From Bacteroidota bacterium (GTDB taxonomy: Bacteria > Bacteroidota > Bacteroidia > Cytophagales > Cyclobacteriaceae): a stretch of DNA of 64,000 nt. The stretch spans positions 1 through 64,000 of the forward strand of contig JACOSO010000016.1 of the NCBI GenBank assembly GCA_016178785.1. Reading direction: 5' to 3'. Each line of letters begins with the position of its first letter. Position 1 is the stretch's first letter. The position numbers and the translations under genes are program-made. The notes beneath the pieces are model-generated. The model ran no database searches, was not told the origin of the DNA, and saw only the letters and a program-made list of their open reading frames with translations. This document shows, one piece after another, positions 27,186 through 36,286 of the stretch.

Positions 27186-28521
27186 ACAACAACACATCGC
27201 CATAGCCGGAGCCGGACTAGTTGGTTCATTCCTTTCTATTTACTTAGCTAAACGCGGATTTAAAGTTTCGGTCTTCGAGCGCAGACCTGACATGCGCAAG
27301 CAGACCGTGGACCGTGGACGATCGATCAACCTTGCCTTGAGCAACCGCGGTCTTCGCGCGCTCGAAGAAGTTGGGCTTGCAGACGAAATAAAAAAAGTAG
27401 CCATCCCTATGCATGGTAGAACCATGCACGATCGCCAGGGACAATTAACTTTTCAACCGTACGGAAAAGAAGGGCAATTCATCAATTCGATTTCAAGGAG
27501 CAATCTCAACATCGTGTTGATGGACAAAGCAGAATCTCTTGGGGTAAACTTTTATTTCGAACAACGAATTGCCTCCGTTGATTTCGATAAAACTCAAATA
27601 GCTTTTCAAGATTCAAAATTTAACATTCAATACTCAACATTTGATGGCATCATCGGGGCAGACGGAGCTTTCTCAGCAGTGCGTGGTTCGATGCAAATCA
27701 CTGATCGGTTTGACTATGCCCAGGATTACATCGCTCATGGGTATAAAGAATTGCACATTCCCGCAGATGCGGCCGGAAATTTTCGATTAGAAAAAAATTC
27801 TCTTCACATTTGGCCTCGCGAAAGTTTTATGCTCATCGCTCTTCCCAACCCCGATGGAAGTTTTACATGCACTTTGTTTTTTCCTTTTGAAGGACAGCTT
27901 TCTTTCAACTCATTGAAAACTGAAATAGAGGTTGAGAAATTTCTAAAGGAGACTTTTCCAGATGCCTTTGTTTTGATGTCCAATGCAATTCAGGATTTTG
28001 CGAGTATCCCCTCGTCATCGCTTGTAACGGTAAAATGTTTCCCGTGGGTAAGAAACAAAACTTTATTGATCGGAGATGCTGCTCACGCCATTGTTCCGTT
28101 TTTTGGACAGGGAATGAATGCTGGTTTTGAAGATTGCCGAATCTTAAATCAACTGATTGATCAAGCTTCAGATTGGCGGGAACTATTCAATCAATTTCAA
28201 AATACAAGAAAGCCTGATACAGATGCAATCGCACAATTGGCATTGGATAATTTTATTGAAATGCGCGATCTCGTGGCTGATGCCAGGTTTTTATTGAGAA
28301 AAAAGATCGAAGCAAAATTGAATCAATTGTTTCCGGAAAAATGGATCCCCTTATATACCATGGTCACTTTTCGCGATGACATTCGCTACTCAGAAGCACT
28401 TTCCATTGGACAAAAACAAAAACGGATTATGGATGACGTGATGCAACGAAATAATATAGAAGCAACATGGGAACAATTGGATTTTGTATCTATCGTGAAT
28501 AAATTGGAAATGCATGCCTAA
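27172..28521 (+). CDS. kmo: Kynurenine 3-monooxygenase
   Basis: A 449-residue FAD monooxygenase that hydroxylates kynurenine to 3-hydroxykynurenine using NADPH and O2. Motifs are the FAD-binding IAIAGAGLVGSFLSIYLAKRG, a second ERRPDMRK, and the GD-type segment LLIGDAAHAIVPFFGQGMNAGFED. The ATG at 27172 overlaps the kynU end and removes an implausible N-terminal extension. Residues around 146-158 (QDSKFNIQYSTFDG) are encoded by a family C repeat (27605-27640), which falls in a variable loop before the conserved IIGADGAFSAVR. The stop overlaps the following phosphorylase start by 8 nt. Confidence 0.95.
   Translation: MPFDKQQHIAIAGAGLVGSFLSIYLAKRGFKVSVFERRPDMRKQTVDRGRSINLALSNRGLRALEEVGLADEIKKVAIPMHGRTMHDRQGQLTFQPYGKEGQFINSISRSNLNIVLMDKAESLGVNFYFEQRIASVDFDKTQIAFQDSKFNIQYSTFDGIIGADGAFSAVRGSMQITDRFDYAQDYIAHGYKELHIPADAAGNFRLEKNSLHIWPRESFMLIALPNPDGSFTCTLFFPFEGQLSFNSLKTEIEVEKFLKETFPDAFVLMSNAIQDFASIPSSSLVTVKCFPWVRNKTLLIGDAAHAIVPFFGQGMNAGFEDCRILNQLIDQASDWRELFNQFQNTRKPDTDAIAQLALDNFIEMRDLVADARFLLRKKIEAKLNQLFPEKWIPLYTMVTFRDDIRYSEALSIGQKQKRIMDDVMQRNNIEATWEQLDFVSIVNKLEMHA
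27605..27640. repeat. Family C repeat inside the kmo coding sequence
   Basis: TTCAAGATTCAAAATTTAAC and then ATTCAATACTCAACATTT match the repeat units seen between genes. They are read in frame as part of a loop of the KMO protein. Confidence 0.55.
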
Positions 28522-29371
28522 AATTTCTGAGACCGATCTCCTGCTTAATCCTGACGGAAGTGTCTATCACCTTAATCTGTTGCCTAAGCACATCAGTGAC
28601 ACTGTTATAGCCGTAGGCGATCCGAGTCGCGTGTACATGGTAAGTCAGTTTTTTGATGACATAGATTTCGAGATGAATAAGCGCGAGTTCATTACTCATG
28701 TAGGAAAATTCAATGGGAAAAAAATAACCGTTATCAGCACAGGCATTGGCACTGACAATGTTGAAATATTTTTTTCCGAACTCGATGCGCTTGTCAATGT
28801 GGACTTGAAAACACGCGAGATAAAACCACGAAAGAAAAAATTAAAAGTCATTCGCATCGGAACTTCAGGCGCATTGCAAGAAGATATTGCCGTTGGTTCG
28901 TTTTTAGTTTCCGACTATGCCGTAGGCTTTGACAACTTGATGAACTTTTACGACCTGCCAATGAACGATGAAGAAGCCGGCCTCGCTCACGATATTCAGA
29001 AAAAAGCAGGTTTATCATTTATGCCTTATGTTGTGCGTGGTTCAGAGAATTTGATCGAACAAATCGGTTTTGATATTCCGAAAGGAAATACGGTGACGAG
29101 CCCCGGTTTCTACGCACCACAAGGAAGGACACTTCGTGCGCCTGTTCGTTTGCCCAATTTACTGGAAGACTTGAATTACTATCATAAAGGAGATTTCTGG
29201 CTCACCAACTTTGAAATGGAAACGGCCGGTTACTATGCCATGGCACGATTACTAGGACATGAAGCCTTGAGCGTGAACGCCATTCTTGCCAATCGAATAA
29301 AGAATAAATTTGCCAAAGACCCCAACAAGGTCATTGAATCGCTTATCAAGAAAGTACTTGAGCGAGTTTAA
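28514..29371 (+). CDS. Nucleoside phosphorylase (uridine/purine phosphorylase superfamily)
   Basis: A 285-residue member of the PNP/UDP phosphorylase superfamily, which splits a nucleoside with phosphate to a base and ribose-1-phosphate. Visible: AVGDPSRVYMVS near the N-terminus, the phosphate-binding ISTGIGTDN, VIRIGTSGALQEDI and the nucleoside-binding TNFEMETAGYYAMARLLGHE. The last fits the uridine phosphorylase motif, but the base specificity cannot be fixed. It overlaps the kmo stop by 8 nt, so it is probably the last gene of the kynurenine operon. The end overlaps by 4 nt a small gene on the opposite strand. Confidence 0.9.
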   Translation: MPKISETDLLLNPDGSVYHLNLLPKHISDTVIAVGDPSRVYMVSQFFDDIDFEMNKREFITHVGKFNGKKITVISTGIGTDNVEIFFSELDALVNVDLKTREIKPRKKKLKVIRIGTSGALQEDIAVGSFLVSDYAVGFDNLMNFYDLPMNDEEAGLAHDIQKKAGLSFMPYVVRGSENLIEQIGFDIPKGNTVTSPGFYAPQGRTLRAPVRLPNLLEDLNYYHKGDFWLTNFEMETAGYYAMARLLGHEALSVNAILANRIKNKFAKDPNKVIESLIKKVLERV

Positions 29372-29619
29372 GCAGTGGTTATGCTGTCCATGCGCAAAAT
29401 GTGCCTACCGGCATTGAAAGGATCGTCATTATAGAATCCCGAAAGAATGCGGTGAGCAATTTGCTCGATCACCAACTCATCATCTGATTTACTTTGTTTG
29501 CCTTGCCAAAAAACGCGTTGAGGATGTTTCTTCATGTCATCCACATAAGCTTTGGCATGGGAGTATTGCTCGTTGGTGAACGTGATGGTAAAGCAGGTTC
29601 TAACTTTTTGTGTGTCCAT
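29368..29619 (-). CDS. Conserved-looking small hypothetical protein
   Basis: An 83-residue soluble protein (MDTQKVRTCFTITFTNEQ) with an alpha/beta pattern and no signal or membrane segment. It is convergent with the phosphorylase, overlapping by 4 nt, and separated by 125 nt from ribD on the same strand. No family is recognised. Codon use looks like that of the neighbours, which supports a real gene, but the length makes this uncertain. Confidence 0.55.
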   Translation of the reverse strand: MDTQKVRTCFTITFTNEQYSHAKAYVDDMKKHPQRVFWQGKQSKSDDELVIEQIAHRILSGFYNDDPFNAGRHILRMDSITTA

Positions 29620-29744
29620 AGTCTAGAAATTACAACTTAGGTTTCGCAACTATTGTGCCTGAGTCTTTGCACTAAATTTCTGGAATTAATGATTTCCAAT
29701 CAACCTTCTCGTTCGTTCGCGGACAAAAATGTCCGTGAATGAAA

Positions 29745-30770
29745 TTATAACGGAGAAAAAAATTCCAGTCTATCGCTTTGAATGAATTGTTCAGATGTCA
29801 GTATACCGTGAAAAACCGGGGCCTTAATTCCATCACCAAAAGTGCGGGAGGAAGTAAAGACCCTTGCCTGGTCCCAAAGTTTCGCATCGATAAAAAGTTG
29901 AAGGGTCTGTGCTCCTCCTTCTATAATTACTGATTGGATTTTTTGTCCCTGTAAATCGTTAACTAAATCGCCAATAAAATTATTTTCATCCAGCCGAACA
30001 AAAAGCAAATCTACATGTTCTTCATGCCTCAACACGTTATAGCAAATCGTTTTTGTTTTCTTGTCAAACAAATGAAGATGAGAGTTTAATCGTAGAAAGC
30101 GGTCAATCACAATGCGGGTTGGGTTTCTTCCACTCCAGTCTCTGACGGTGAGCAATGGATTATCGTGAGAGGCTGTTCTCGTGCCTACCAAAACGGCATC
30201 TTCTTCGGTTCGCCATTGGTGAACGAGCTGTCGCGAAAATTCATTGCTTATCCATTTCGATCCGAAATTTTTCTGCGCAACAAATCCATCTGATGTTTGA
30301 GCCCATTTTAGGATAATGTACGGTTTTCGCTTCTCCGCGAAAGTGAAAAACCGTTTGTTCAATTCACGACCTTCTTTTTCTAAAACCCCGGTAACCAATT
30401 CAATCCCTGCCTCTTTTAATTTCTTAATCCCATTTCCGCTCACCTGGGGATTTGTATCAACATTCGCAATCAAGACTTTCTTGACCTGATGTTTGACAAG
30501 CAGGTCAGTACAAGGAGGAGTTTTGCCAAAATGCGAACATGGCTCGAGGTTTACGTAAACTGTGCTCTCTTTTAAAAGAGATTTATTTTCAACAGATTCA
30601 ATGGCATTGACTTCGGCATGAGCATCACCAAATTTTTTGTGCCAGCCTTCACCGATGATTTTATTATCGTGCACAATCACACAACCAACCCTCGGATTGG
30701 GACTCACGTGTCCGATGCCAAGTCTTGCCAATTCTAAGGCACGCTGCATGAAAAGCTCATCGGGTGTCAT
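29745..30770 (-). CDS. ribD: Bifunctional pyrimidine deaminase/reductase RibD
   Basis: A 341-residue two-domain enzyme of riboflavin synthesis. The N-terminal cytidine-deaminase-type domain (1-145) has the zinc site HAEVNAIES and PCSHFGKTPPCTDLL. The C-terminal reductase domain (about 150-341) starts with KPYIILKWAQTSDGFVAQ and contains VGTRTASHDNPLLTVR. It deaminates and then reduces the pyrimidine intermediate using NADPH. It is divergent from prmC with only 23 nt between the starts, so the two promoters must overlap. No other rib gene adjoins. Confidence 0.97.
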   Translation of the reverse strand: MTPDELFMQRALELARLGIGHVSPNPRVGCVIVHDNKIIGEGWHKKFGDAHAEVNAIESVENKSLLKESTVYVNLEPCSHFGKTPPCTDLLVKHQVKKVLIANVDTNPQVSGNGIKKLKEAGIELVTGVLEKEGRELNKRFFTFAEKRKPYIILKWAQTSDGFVAQKNFGSKWISNEFSRQLVHQWRTEEDAVLVGTRTASHDNPLLTVRDWSGRNPTRIVIDRFLRLNSHLHLFDKKTKTICYNVLRHEEHVDLLFVRLDENNFIGDLVNDLQGQKIQSVIIEGGAQTLQLFIDAKLWDQARVFTSSRTFGDGIKAPVFHGILTSEQFIQSDRLEFFSPL

Positions 30771-30793
30771 CGGCTTTTGTTATCATTGCAAAG

Positions 30794-31633
30794 ATGATTC
30801 GGAAGTTAACTAATTCCAAAGCTGTTTTTCGGTTGATCAAATCGCGATTGACCTTAGACGACCCTGATGAGGCTCATGCCATTGCTTTGGCAATCATGGA
30901 GAAATATTATGGATTCAATTTAACCGACATTCTTTCAGGAAAAGACGTTGAAAATATTGACTTCTCTCTAATCATCGAGCGGATTAATCAACATGAGCCC
31001 ATTCAATACATTCTTGGCGAGGCAGTTTTTTATGGAAGAAAATTCAAGGTTAACTCCTCCGTTTTAATTCCCAGACCTGAAACCGAGTTGCTCGTTCAGG
31101 AAGTGATTAATGAAAATTTTGTTTCTCCCCGCATTTTAGAAATTGGTACAGGTAGCGGTTGCATTGCAATCGCTCTAAAACTTGAGATCCCTGCATCCCA
31201 AGTTTACTCGCTCGACATCAGTGAAAATGCAATCAGTGTAGCGAAAGAAAATGCTGCCGCTTTAAAAGCAGAAGTAGAATTTATTCATAAAGATTTTCTT
31301 CAAGATTTTTCGATAGAACCGTTTGATGTTATCGTAAGTAATCCTCCTTACATAAAGGAATCTGAAAAAACATCGATGAGGCCAAACGTATTGGAGCACG
31401 AGCCTCACCAGGCGCTCTTTGTTCCTAATGAAGACCCCCTGCTCTTTTACAAAGCAATCGCTTCTAAAAGCAAATCGCTACTCAAACCCGGTGGCAAAAT
31501 TTTTGTCGAGATCAACGAACAGTTTGGTGAAGCCATAAAAGAATTATTTGAAAACACTTCGTTTCATCAGGTCGAAATCATCAAGGACTTTGACGATAAG
31601 CACCGGATAGTGACTGCAACATACTCCTACTGA
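30794..31633 (+). CDS. prmC: Peptide chain release factor N5-glutamine methyltransferase
   Basis: A 279-residue SAM-dependent methyltransferase that methylates the GGQ glutamine of release factors RF1 and RF2. The N-terminal helical domain is followed by VLIPRPETELLVQEV, the SAM motif ILEIGTGSGCIAIAL, acidic loop LDISENAISVA and the catalytic NPPY in IVSNPPYI. ATG 30794 is preferred over an upstream GTG at 30764 since it gives the usual N-terminus and does not overlap ribD. The gene is intact. Confidence 0.96.
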   Translation: MIRKLTNSKAVFRLIKSRLTLDDPDEAHAIALAIMEKYYGFNLTDILSGKDVENIDFSLIIERINQHEPIQYILGEAVFYGRKFKVNSSVLIPRPETELLVQEVINENFVSPRILEIGTGSGCIAIALKLEIPASQVYSLDISENAISVAKENAAALKAEVEFIHKDFLQDFSIEPFDVIVSNPPYIKESEKTSMRPNVLEHEPHQALFVPNEDPLLFYKAIASKSKSLLKPGGKIFVEINEQFGEAIKELFENTSFHQVEIIKDFDDKHRIVTATYSY

Positions 31634-31635
31634 AT

Positions 31636-31785
31636 TCAGGGTTTCAAAAAAATCAAGCGCAATTCGCCCTGACCTGGTTCAATGAGCATACCGTCCTCTA
31701 TCGATTGCAAAAGGGAAATAGGCATGGGTTTAGGAGGCAATATAGAGGGTTGATCGGCCTACCAGAGAATGAACGAATTTTCCAT
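31636..31785 (-). pseudogene. Possible decayed coding fragment downstream of prmC
   Basis: In the 273-nt region between prmC and the next gene, the minus strand can be read as a short peptide MENSFILW, then TAG, then about 39 residues ending IEPGQGELRLIFLKP and a stop at 31636-31638. The composition is protein-like, but the segment is short and I recognise no family. It may be the tail of a lost gene or chance. Nothing else structured is visible in this gap. Confidence 0.2.
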
Positions 31786-31906
31786 AGGACAAACTCCCAT
31801 CTAAACTGATTCAGTTTGAATATATGCTTTAAACTATGGTATGGTTTCAGCCAAAATATATAACTGGGCTATACGTGATTCAAGCTTGGGCAATGCCACA
31901 GTAAAG

Positions 31907-32518
31907 ATGAGCAGAGTTCTGTATATCATTCATCTGATTTTATTCTCTTTAGCTTTTATTAAAATAAATTATACAAACGCCCAGGGTTCAGAAATTGTGC
32001 GTACTAAGATGGATACCCTTCGTGTTTTAAACGGCCGTCTCAAAGTTCTTTTGAAAACAAGCACATTCACTGTGATGAAAACTGATCAGCTCCTGCTCAT
32101 GTACTCATCTTCCTTTACAGGACAAATACTTCGCGCTGACGGTTTTAAGATTGGCGAAAATTCTACAATAAGGTTCTATCAGACCAACATTGAAAATTCC
32201 CAGAGCAATGACGGTGGCTTATCTACATGGAAACTCATCCTATCGTTTACTGATCAAATCCCTGAGAGTCAATGGATCGGGAGTGGCGTGGAACGAATGA
32301 GCAACGGCTTTCTCTATTTTGTCAAATTAGTATCACATGAAAGACCCGAACAGTTTTTCAAATTTGTTTTCTTTTACATCGACAACAAACTCGCCTTTAG
32401 TTTATTTCAATGCCCTGTTTATCCTTTACAAGCTTATCCAACCGAACCTGAAAAGTATTTAAGCTTTGTTGTCAACGATCCCCACCCTTCCAGGTTCACT
32501 GGTTTTCAAAAGAAGTAA
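31907..32518 (+). CDS. Secreted hypothetical protein
   Basis: About 203 residues with a Sec signal peptide (MSRVLYIIHLILFSLAFIKI) and a beta-rich mature domain; the mature part contains QIPESQWIGSGVERMSNGFL. No family is recognised. The frame is open from an upstream ATG at 31841, which would add 22 residues ahead of the signal peptide; 31907 gives a standard signal sequence and is chosen for that. It precedes the FNR-type usp promoter, with no link to it that I can see. Confidence 0.65.
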   Translation: MSRVLYIIHLILFSLAFIKINYTNAQGSEIVRTKMDTLRVLNGRLKVLLKTSTFTVMKTDQLLLMYSSSFTGQILRADGFKIGENSTIRFYQTNIENSQSNDGGLSTWKLILSFTDQIPESQWIGSGVERMSNGFLYFVKLVSHERPEQFFKFVFFYIDNKLAFSLFQCPVYPLQAYPTEPEKYLSFVVNDPHPSRFTGFQKK

Positions 32519-32605
32519 CCAAGTCTTTAAGCAGAACATCGATTAGCCTTTAAAAGTGCTTACCACCTGAATGCCGCAAAAAAGCGTCATTGCCTTCTAA
32601 AAACA

Positions 32606-32670
32606 TGACAAAAATCAATGATCTTCTAAGTTTAGGTCAGGGGATAATTGCTACAAATAGGTAAAATTTG
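32606..32670 (+). promoter_or_regulatory. FNR-like box and -7 element of the usp gene at 32718
   Basis: The box TGACAAAAATCA at 32606-32617 has the TGAY-N4-RTCA form. TTTG of the -7 element is at 32667-32670, with exactly 49 nt between. The TA of TAnnTTTG is displaced by one base (TAAAATTTG). No TTG is present at -33, as expected for an activator-dependent promoter. Confidence 0.7.
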
Positions 32671-32717
32671 ATTCATCTGACACTGCAATATTTCCCGCCA
32701 AACAAAATTTCCCGGTC

Positions 32718-33572
32718 ATGAAAAAAATACTCGTTCCCACAGATTTTTCCAAGCCCTCTCAGTGGGCGCTGGAGACTGCAATCGGCATAGCGAAAAAAAC
32801 AAAGGCCGAAATTATTTTACTCCATGTAATTGAAAAGCCTACAGACGGTTCTTTCAATGTGGAAGGCCAGGTATTTGATTATACCGATCAGGAGGAGAAA
32901 CTTTTTACATTGATGCTCATTAAAAAAGGTAAAAGTCAATTAGAAGAAACGGCACAAGCAGCCGAGACTTCAGATGTGGCTATACAAACAGAGTTGAGGA
33001 TTGGCAATCCGTTTCATGGAATTCGGGCGATCATTACTGACCATAAAGTTGATTTAGTAGTGATGGGCACATCGGGCCGTACAAGACTTGAAGAAGCTTT
33101 AGTCGGCTCGAATACGGAAAAAGTCGTGCGATATTCAAGGCGTCCCGTCTTTTCGATTCACGAAAAACCAACTACCACGGAATACAAAAACATTGTTTAT
33201 GCAACTTCGCTCAACGAAAACGAAAAATCCTTCGCAGAAATTGTTAAGCAGATGCAAGAAACCTACGATGCTACCTTGCATATGGTAAGGATCAATACGC
33301 CAATGGTATTTCAGCCCGACTACCTGGTAAAAAAGACAATGGAAAATTTTGCTCGAAAATTGAATCTCAAAAATTTCACGCTAAATATTTTCAGCGACTA
33401 CGATGAAGAAGAAGGGATAATTCATTTTGCTTCCAGTATTAAAGCAGATGCAATTGCCATGGCCACACATGGCCGTACCGGGTTCGCACATGTGCTTGCA
33501 CGAAGTATTGCTGAAGATGTGGTGAACCACTCCTCCATGCCAGTGTTGACTTACATTACAAGAGGGGATTGA
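32718..33572 (+). CDS. Tandem-domain universal stress protein
   Basis: A 284-residue cytoplasmic protein with two Usp domains. The first (1-145) has ILVPTDFSKPSQWAL and the ATP-site glycine run VMGTSGRTRLEEALVGSNTEKV. The second (about 155-280) has MATHGRTGFAHVLARSIAEDVV. Usp proteins bind ATP or other nucleotides and help survival during growth arrest or oxygen limitation. It is a close paralogue of the gene at 58276 and more distant from 49684. It is monocistronic and convergent with the NrfD operon. It sits behind one of the FNR-like promoters, so it is predicted to be induced when oxygen falls. Confidence 0.93.
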   Translation: MKKILVPTDFSKPSQWALETAIGIAKKTKAEIILLHVIEKPTDGSFNVEGQVFDYTDQEEKLFTLMLIKKGKSQLEETAQAAETSDVAIQTELRIGNPFHGIRAIITDHKVDLVVMGTSGRTRLEEALVGSNTEKVVRYSRRPVFSIHEKPTTTEYKNIVYATSLNENEKSFAEIVKQMQETYDATLHMVRINTPMVFQPDYLVKKTMENFARKLNLKNFTLNIFSDYDEEEGIIHFASSIKADAIAMATHGRTGFAHVLARSIAEDVVNHSSMPVLTYITRGD

Positions 33573-33618
33573 AATCAACAAATTAATACTGCAGAGAAAG
33601 CTCTTGGTGGTTAAATTC

Positions 33619-34038
33619 TTATTTAGCCTTAAGTGTTCTAATGTAATTCACCAAACTCCAGGTATCGGATTCGTCAGGGACTTTCTTCTTAAATGTGGGC
33701 ATCTCATCGCGGCCTTCAATGATTTTATAAAACAACGAGCCGTCACTTTGCTTTTGGACTACGTCTTTGGCGAAGTCAGCCATTTCAGTTTCAAGCTCTC
33801 CAGCCTTCGTTCCATCGCCAGCACCCTTCTTCCCGTGGCACGATTGACAGTGTTTGGCCCAAAGTTCTTTTCCTGTTTGCAAAGATTCACCATCTGACTT
33901 TACAGGGTTTGTCTTTTTTGCGAAGGAATCGGGTACATTCCATGGCTTAGCCTGAAAAAAAGTAAAAGAATATAAACCAATGGTTACAACTAATACTGCA
34001 ATAAGAACATGATTTTTAAAATAAGCACTTGTGTTCAT
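33619..34038 (-). CDS. Membrane-anchored monohaem cytochrome c (last gene of the NrfD operon)
   Basis: About 139 residues. An uncleaved N-terminal helix (about 8-27, HVLIAVLVVTIGLYSFTFF) anchors a periplasmic class I cytochrome c with KHCQSCHGKKGAGDG and the Met ligand in GRDEMPTFKKK. The ATG at 34038 is preferred over an upstream TTG. It is 31 nt downstream of the unknown membrane protein gene and ends the operon that starts at 41303. It is the natural electron exit from the NrfD/ferredoxin module to a periplasmic acceptor such as NosZ or its cytochrome; that link is inferred. Confidence 0.88.
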   Translation of the reverse strand: MNTSAYFKNHVLIAVLVVTIGLYSFTFFQAKPWNVPDSFAKKTNPVKSDGESLQTGKELWAKHCQSCHGKKGAGDGTKAGELETEMADFAKDVVQKQSDGSLFYKIIEGRDEMPTFKKKVPDESDTWSLVNYIRTLKAK

Positions 34039-34069
34039 ACAATTTGTGTTTAAAATGAAGATAACTATT

Positions 34070-34945
34070 TCATTGCTCAAGACCAACCTTACGAATTCTG
34101 AAAATCAGAGAGAACAAGTAGAAGATTAGCCCCCATACGGTGAAGATGACGAGATTTGGAAACACTAATAACCAAATTGGAGTTTTATCTCTTGCTGCCC
34201 ACAAACTCCTTTCATAAAAACTTCGATCCACTTTTTGTGGGACACCCCATTTAGCGTACTTCAGTGCAATGATTGTACCATAGCTTTCATTGTCTTCTAC
34301 CTTAGCTCCGATAATGATATTACCTTTGGCATCTCCGGGAATAGTGGCTTTAAAATTAAGATCTACTGAAACATCCCCCGTTTCGTTTGTAGTGAGCGCG
34401 TTTTCTGAGAGTGACAGATCACTAAAAATTCTCCGAACAAAAATTTTCATTTCAGTCTCCGGCACCTCAATCCATTTGCCTTCTTTCAAGGCCCGGAGCT
34501 TCGCACTTATTTTCCTGGTGCTGTCGACCTCAGAAATAGAAAGGTCAATTCTCGCTTTGGCGATCTCGATCTCAGTTGACTGCTCGTTATAATCTTTGCC
34601 TTCGGCTACAAATGCGGCTAACTTGAAAGGCGACACAGAATCCAATTTGAGTATAATTGCATCAGGCAATTCAATTGATGCGATTCCTTTTCTATTAGTC
34701 TTTGCTTTTCCCAAAGAATTGCCTGGCGTTTGCTCGCCAAGAAAAAATTCAACTTCAACATCACCAACAGCTTCAAATTTCTTTCCACGCTTGGATTTTG
34801 CTGTTGCGCTCACCTCATAGGACTGATCGTTGATTTGCAAGTAGTTCAAACCAAGCTTTATGGATTTTTTTTCCTCCTGTGCTGAAGAGATGAATGTATT
34901 CAGCAACAAGAGTGTGGTAAGTATTATAAAATTACATCTTTCCAT
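34070..34945 (-). CDS. Periplasmic protein with C-terminal membrane anchor, unknown function
   Basis: A 291-residue protein with a signal peptide (1-22, TFISSAQ) and a periplasmic part of two beta-rich, possibly Ig-like segments (about 28-125 and 130-235). One transmembrane helix lies near the C-terminus (about 257-283, IWLLVFPNLVIFTVWGLIFYLF), ending in a short basic cytoplasmic tail. No Cys suitable for haem or iron-sulfur centres is present in the mature part. The first codons overlap the NrfD-like gene by 14 nt, so they are co-translated. I do not recognise the family; it may be a structural subunit of the membrane complex. Confidence 0.75.
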   Translation of the reverse strand: MERCNFIILTTLLLLNTFISSAQEEKKSIKLGLNYLQINDQSYEVSATAKSKRGKKFEAVGDVEVEFFLGEQTPGNSLGKAKTNRKGIASIELPDAIILKLDSVSPFKLAAFVAEGKDYNEQSTEIEIAKARIDLSISEVDSTRKISAKLRALKEGKWIEVPETEMKIFVRRIFSDLSLSENALTTNETGDVSVDLNFKATIPGDAKGNIIIGAKVEDNESYGTIIALKYAKWGVPQKVDRSFYERSLWAARDKTPIWLLVFPNLVIFTVWGLIFYLFSLIFRIRKVGLEQ

Positions 34946-36254
34946 GATCAGCCAGTTTTAATGGTAGCACTCTTTCCTCGATAGTTTCATGTATCGGAAT
35001 GATTGGAAAAAACCGAACAAAGAATGTGACGATCAGCAATGCTCCGGCTAACGTGCTAATGGTGATAGCCCACTCTTCCCACGTTGGAAAATAATTTTTG
35101 TAGTTTTCGGGAACGTCATACATCGGGAGAAAAGGACTCAGTAATGTTGGCGCAACAATCAGGAAGCGCTTAAACCAGGCCCCCACGACTACCAACATTC
35201 CCATTACGAACATCGGCATCGGTTTTCTTCCTTGCGGAAATAATAGAACGATCACAGGCACGATCATTCCAAGGATAATCACTGACCAGAATAACAAAGA
35301 AAACTCTCCAGTGAACAAGCTCATCAAATGATGCTCCTCCGCCTTCTTCATTTTAAATGCAGGTACTAAATATTCGTTCACATTGAAGTAGAGATACAGC
35401 AGCGCCAGCATTACCAGCACTTTTCCCATGTTATCAAAGTGCTTTTCAGTAATATAATTTTCGAGCTTATAATTCCTTCTAAAAACATACATTGCCACCA
35501 CCACTCCACCCGCTCCAACCAGAAAAGCTCCTGAAACAAAGTATGCCCCGAAATTAGTGCTGTCCCATCCGGGCCGATAGGTAGTAGCAAAGAGCCAGGA
35601 CGTCACGGTGTGTATAGATAGGGCTATGGGAATAATCATAATTGAAATAATCTTCACAGCTTTCTTGCTCATTCTGATTTGAAGGTGAGTTCCTTTCCAG
35701 AATGAGCCCAGAAATTTATACCACCACTGTCCGATCTTTCCTCCACTTTTACTCGCAATGAGTATGGGCAGGTCAGGCAACAAGGGAAGATACAAAAACA
35801 GAATACTTAACATGAGATATGTGGTGATCACAATCACATCCCACATGATTGGTGATTGCAGCCTTGCAAAGAGAAACAAATTCATAAAGCGATCTGGTCG
35901 CCCCATGTCGACAATAATTGCGAGTGATGCAAAAATGATAGCGGCCACGGCAATGATCTCGGAAATGCGTGTGAGTGGAGTTCTCCAGTGTACGCCAGTC
36001 AGTCTGAATATGGCCGTAATCAGCGAACCCACCAAACTGATGGCCACAAAGAAAACAAAATTGGAAATATAAATTCCCCACGAAGCATAATCGCGCATGG
36101 CCGTGATCTCTAATCCTTTTTGAATTTGATGGATGTATGCGCCCAACCCTATTGCACAAATAACAATGAGGGAAATTGTCCAGATAACTCCGGCTCTGCC
36201 AAACTCTTGTGGAAGGAGATCAGCTACAATTTTATTTTTTTGATCGGATGACAT
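34932..36254 (-). CDS. NrfD/PsrC-family membrane quinol dehydrogenase subunit
   Basis: A 440-residue polytopic membrane protein with eight to ten predicted helices, such as IWTISLIVICAIGLGAYIHQ, YISNFVFFVAISLVGSLITA and VVVAMYVFRR. Family members move electrons between menaquinol/quinone and a periplasmic ferredoxin subunit. The ATG at 36254 is chosen over an upstream ATG at 36308, whose extra residues come from the repeat-rich gap. It is downstream of the ferredoxin gene, separated by a 102-nt family A repeat block, and overlaps the next gene. No molybdopterin oxidoreductase is encoded nearby, which is unusual for this family. Confidence 0.9.
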   Translation of the reverse strand: MSSDQKNKIVADLLPQEFGRAGVIWTISLIVICAIGLGAYIHQIQKGLEITAMRDYASWGIYISNFVFFVAISLVGSLITAIFRLTGVHWRTPLTRISEIIAVAAIIFASLAIIVDMGRPDRFMNLFLFARLQSPIMWDVIVITTYLMLSILFLYLPLLPDLPILIASKSGGKIGQWWYKFLGSFWKGTHLQIRMSKKAVKIISIMIIPIALSIHTVTSWLFATTYRPGWDSTNFGAYFVSGAFLVGAGGVVVAMYVFRRNYKLENYITEKHFDNMGKVLVMLALLYLYFNVNEYLVPAFKMKKAEEHHLMSLFTGEFSLLFWSVIILGMIVPVIVLLFPQGRKPMPMFVMGMLVVVGAWFKRFLIVAPTLLSPFLPMYDVPENYKNYFPTWEEWAITISTLAGALLIVTFFVRFFPIIPIHETIEERVLPLKLADHGKM

Positions 36255-36286
36255 TCTGATGAATAAGTTTAATCCTTTACAATTTA

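Noticed and set aside
31841-31906. Longer N-terminus for the secreted protein at 31907
   Set aside because: It would place 22 polar residues ahead of a normal Sec signal peptide; no better ribosome-binding site is seen there.
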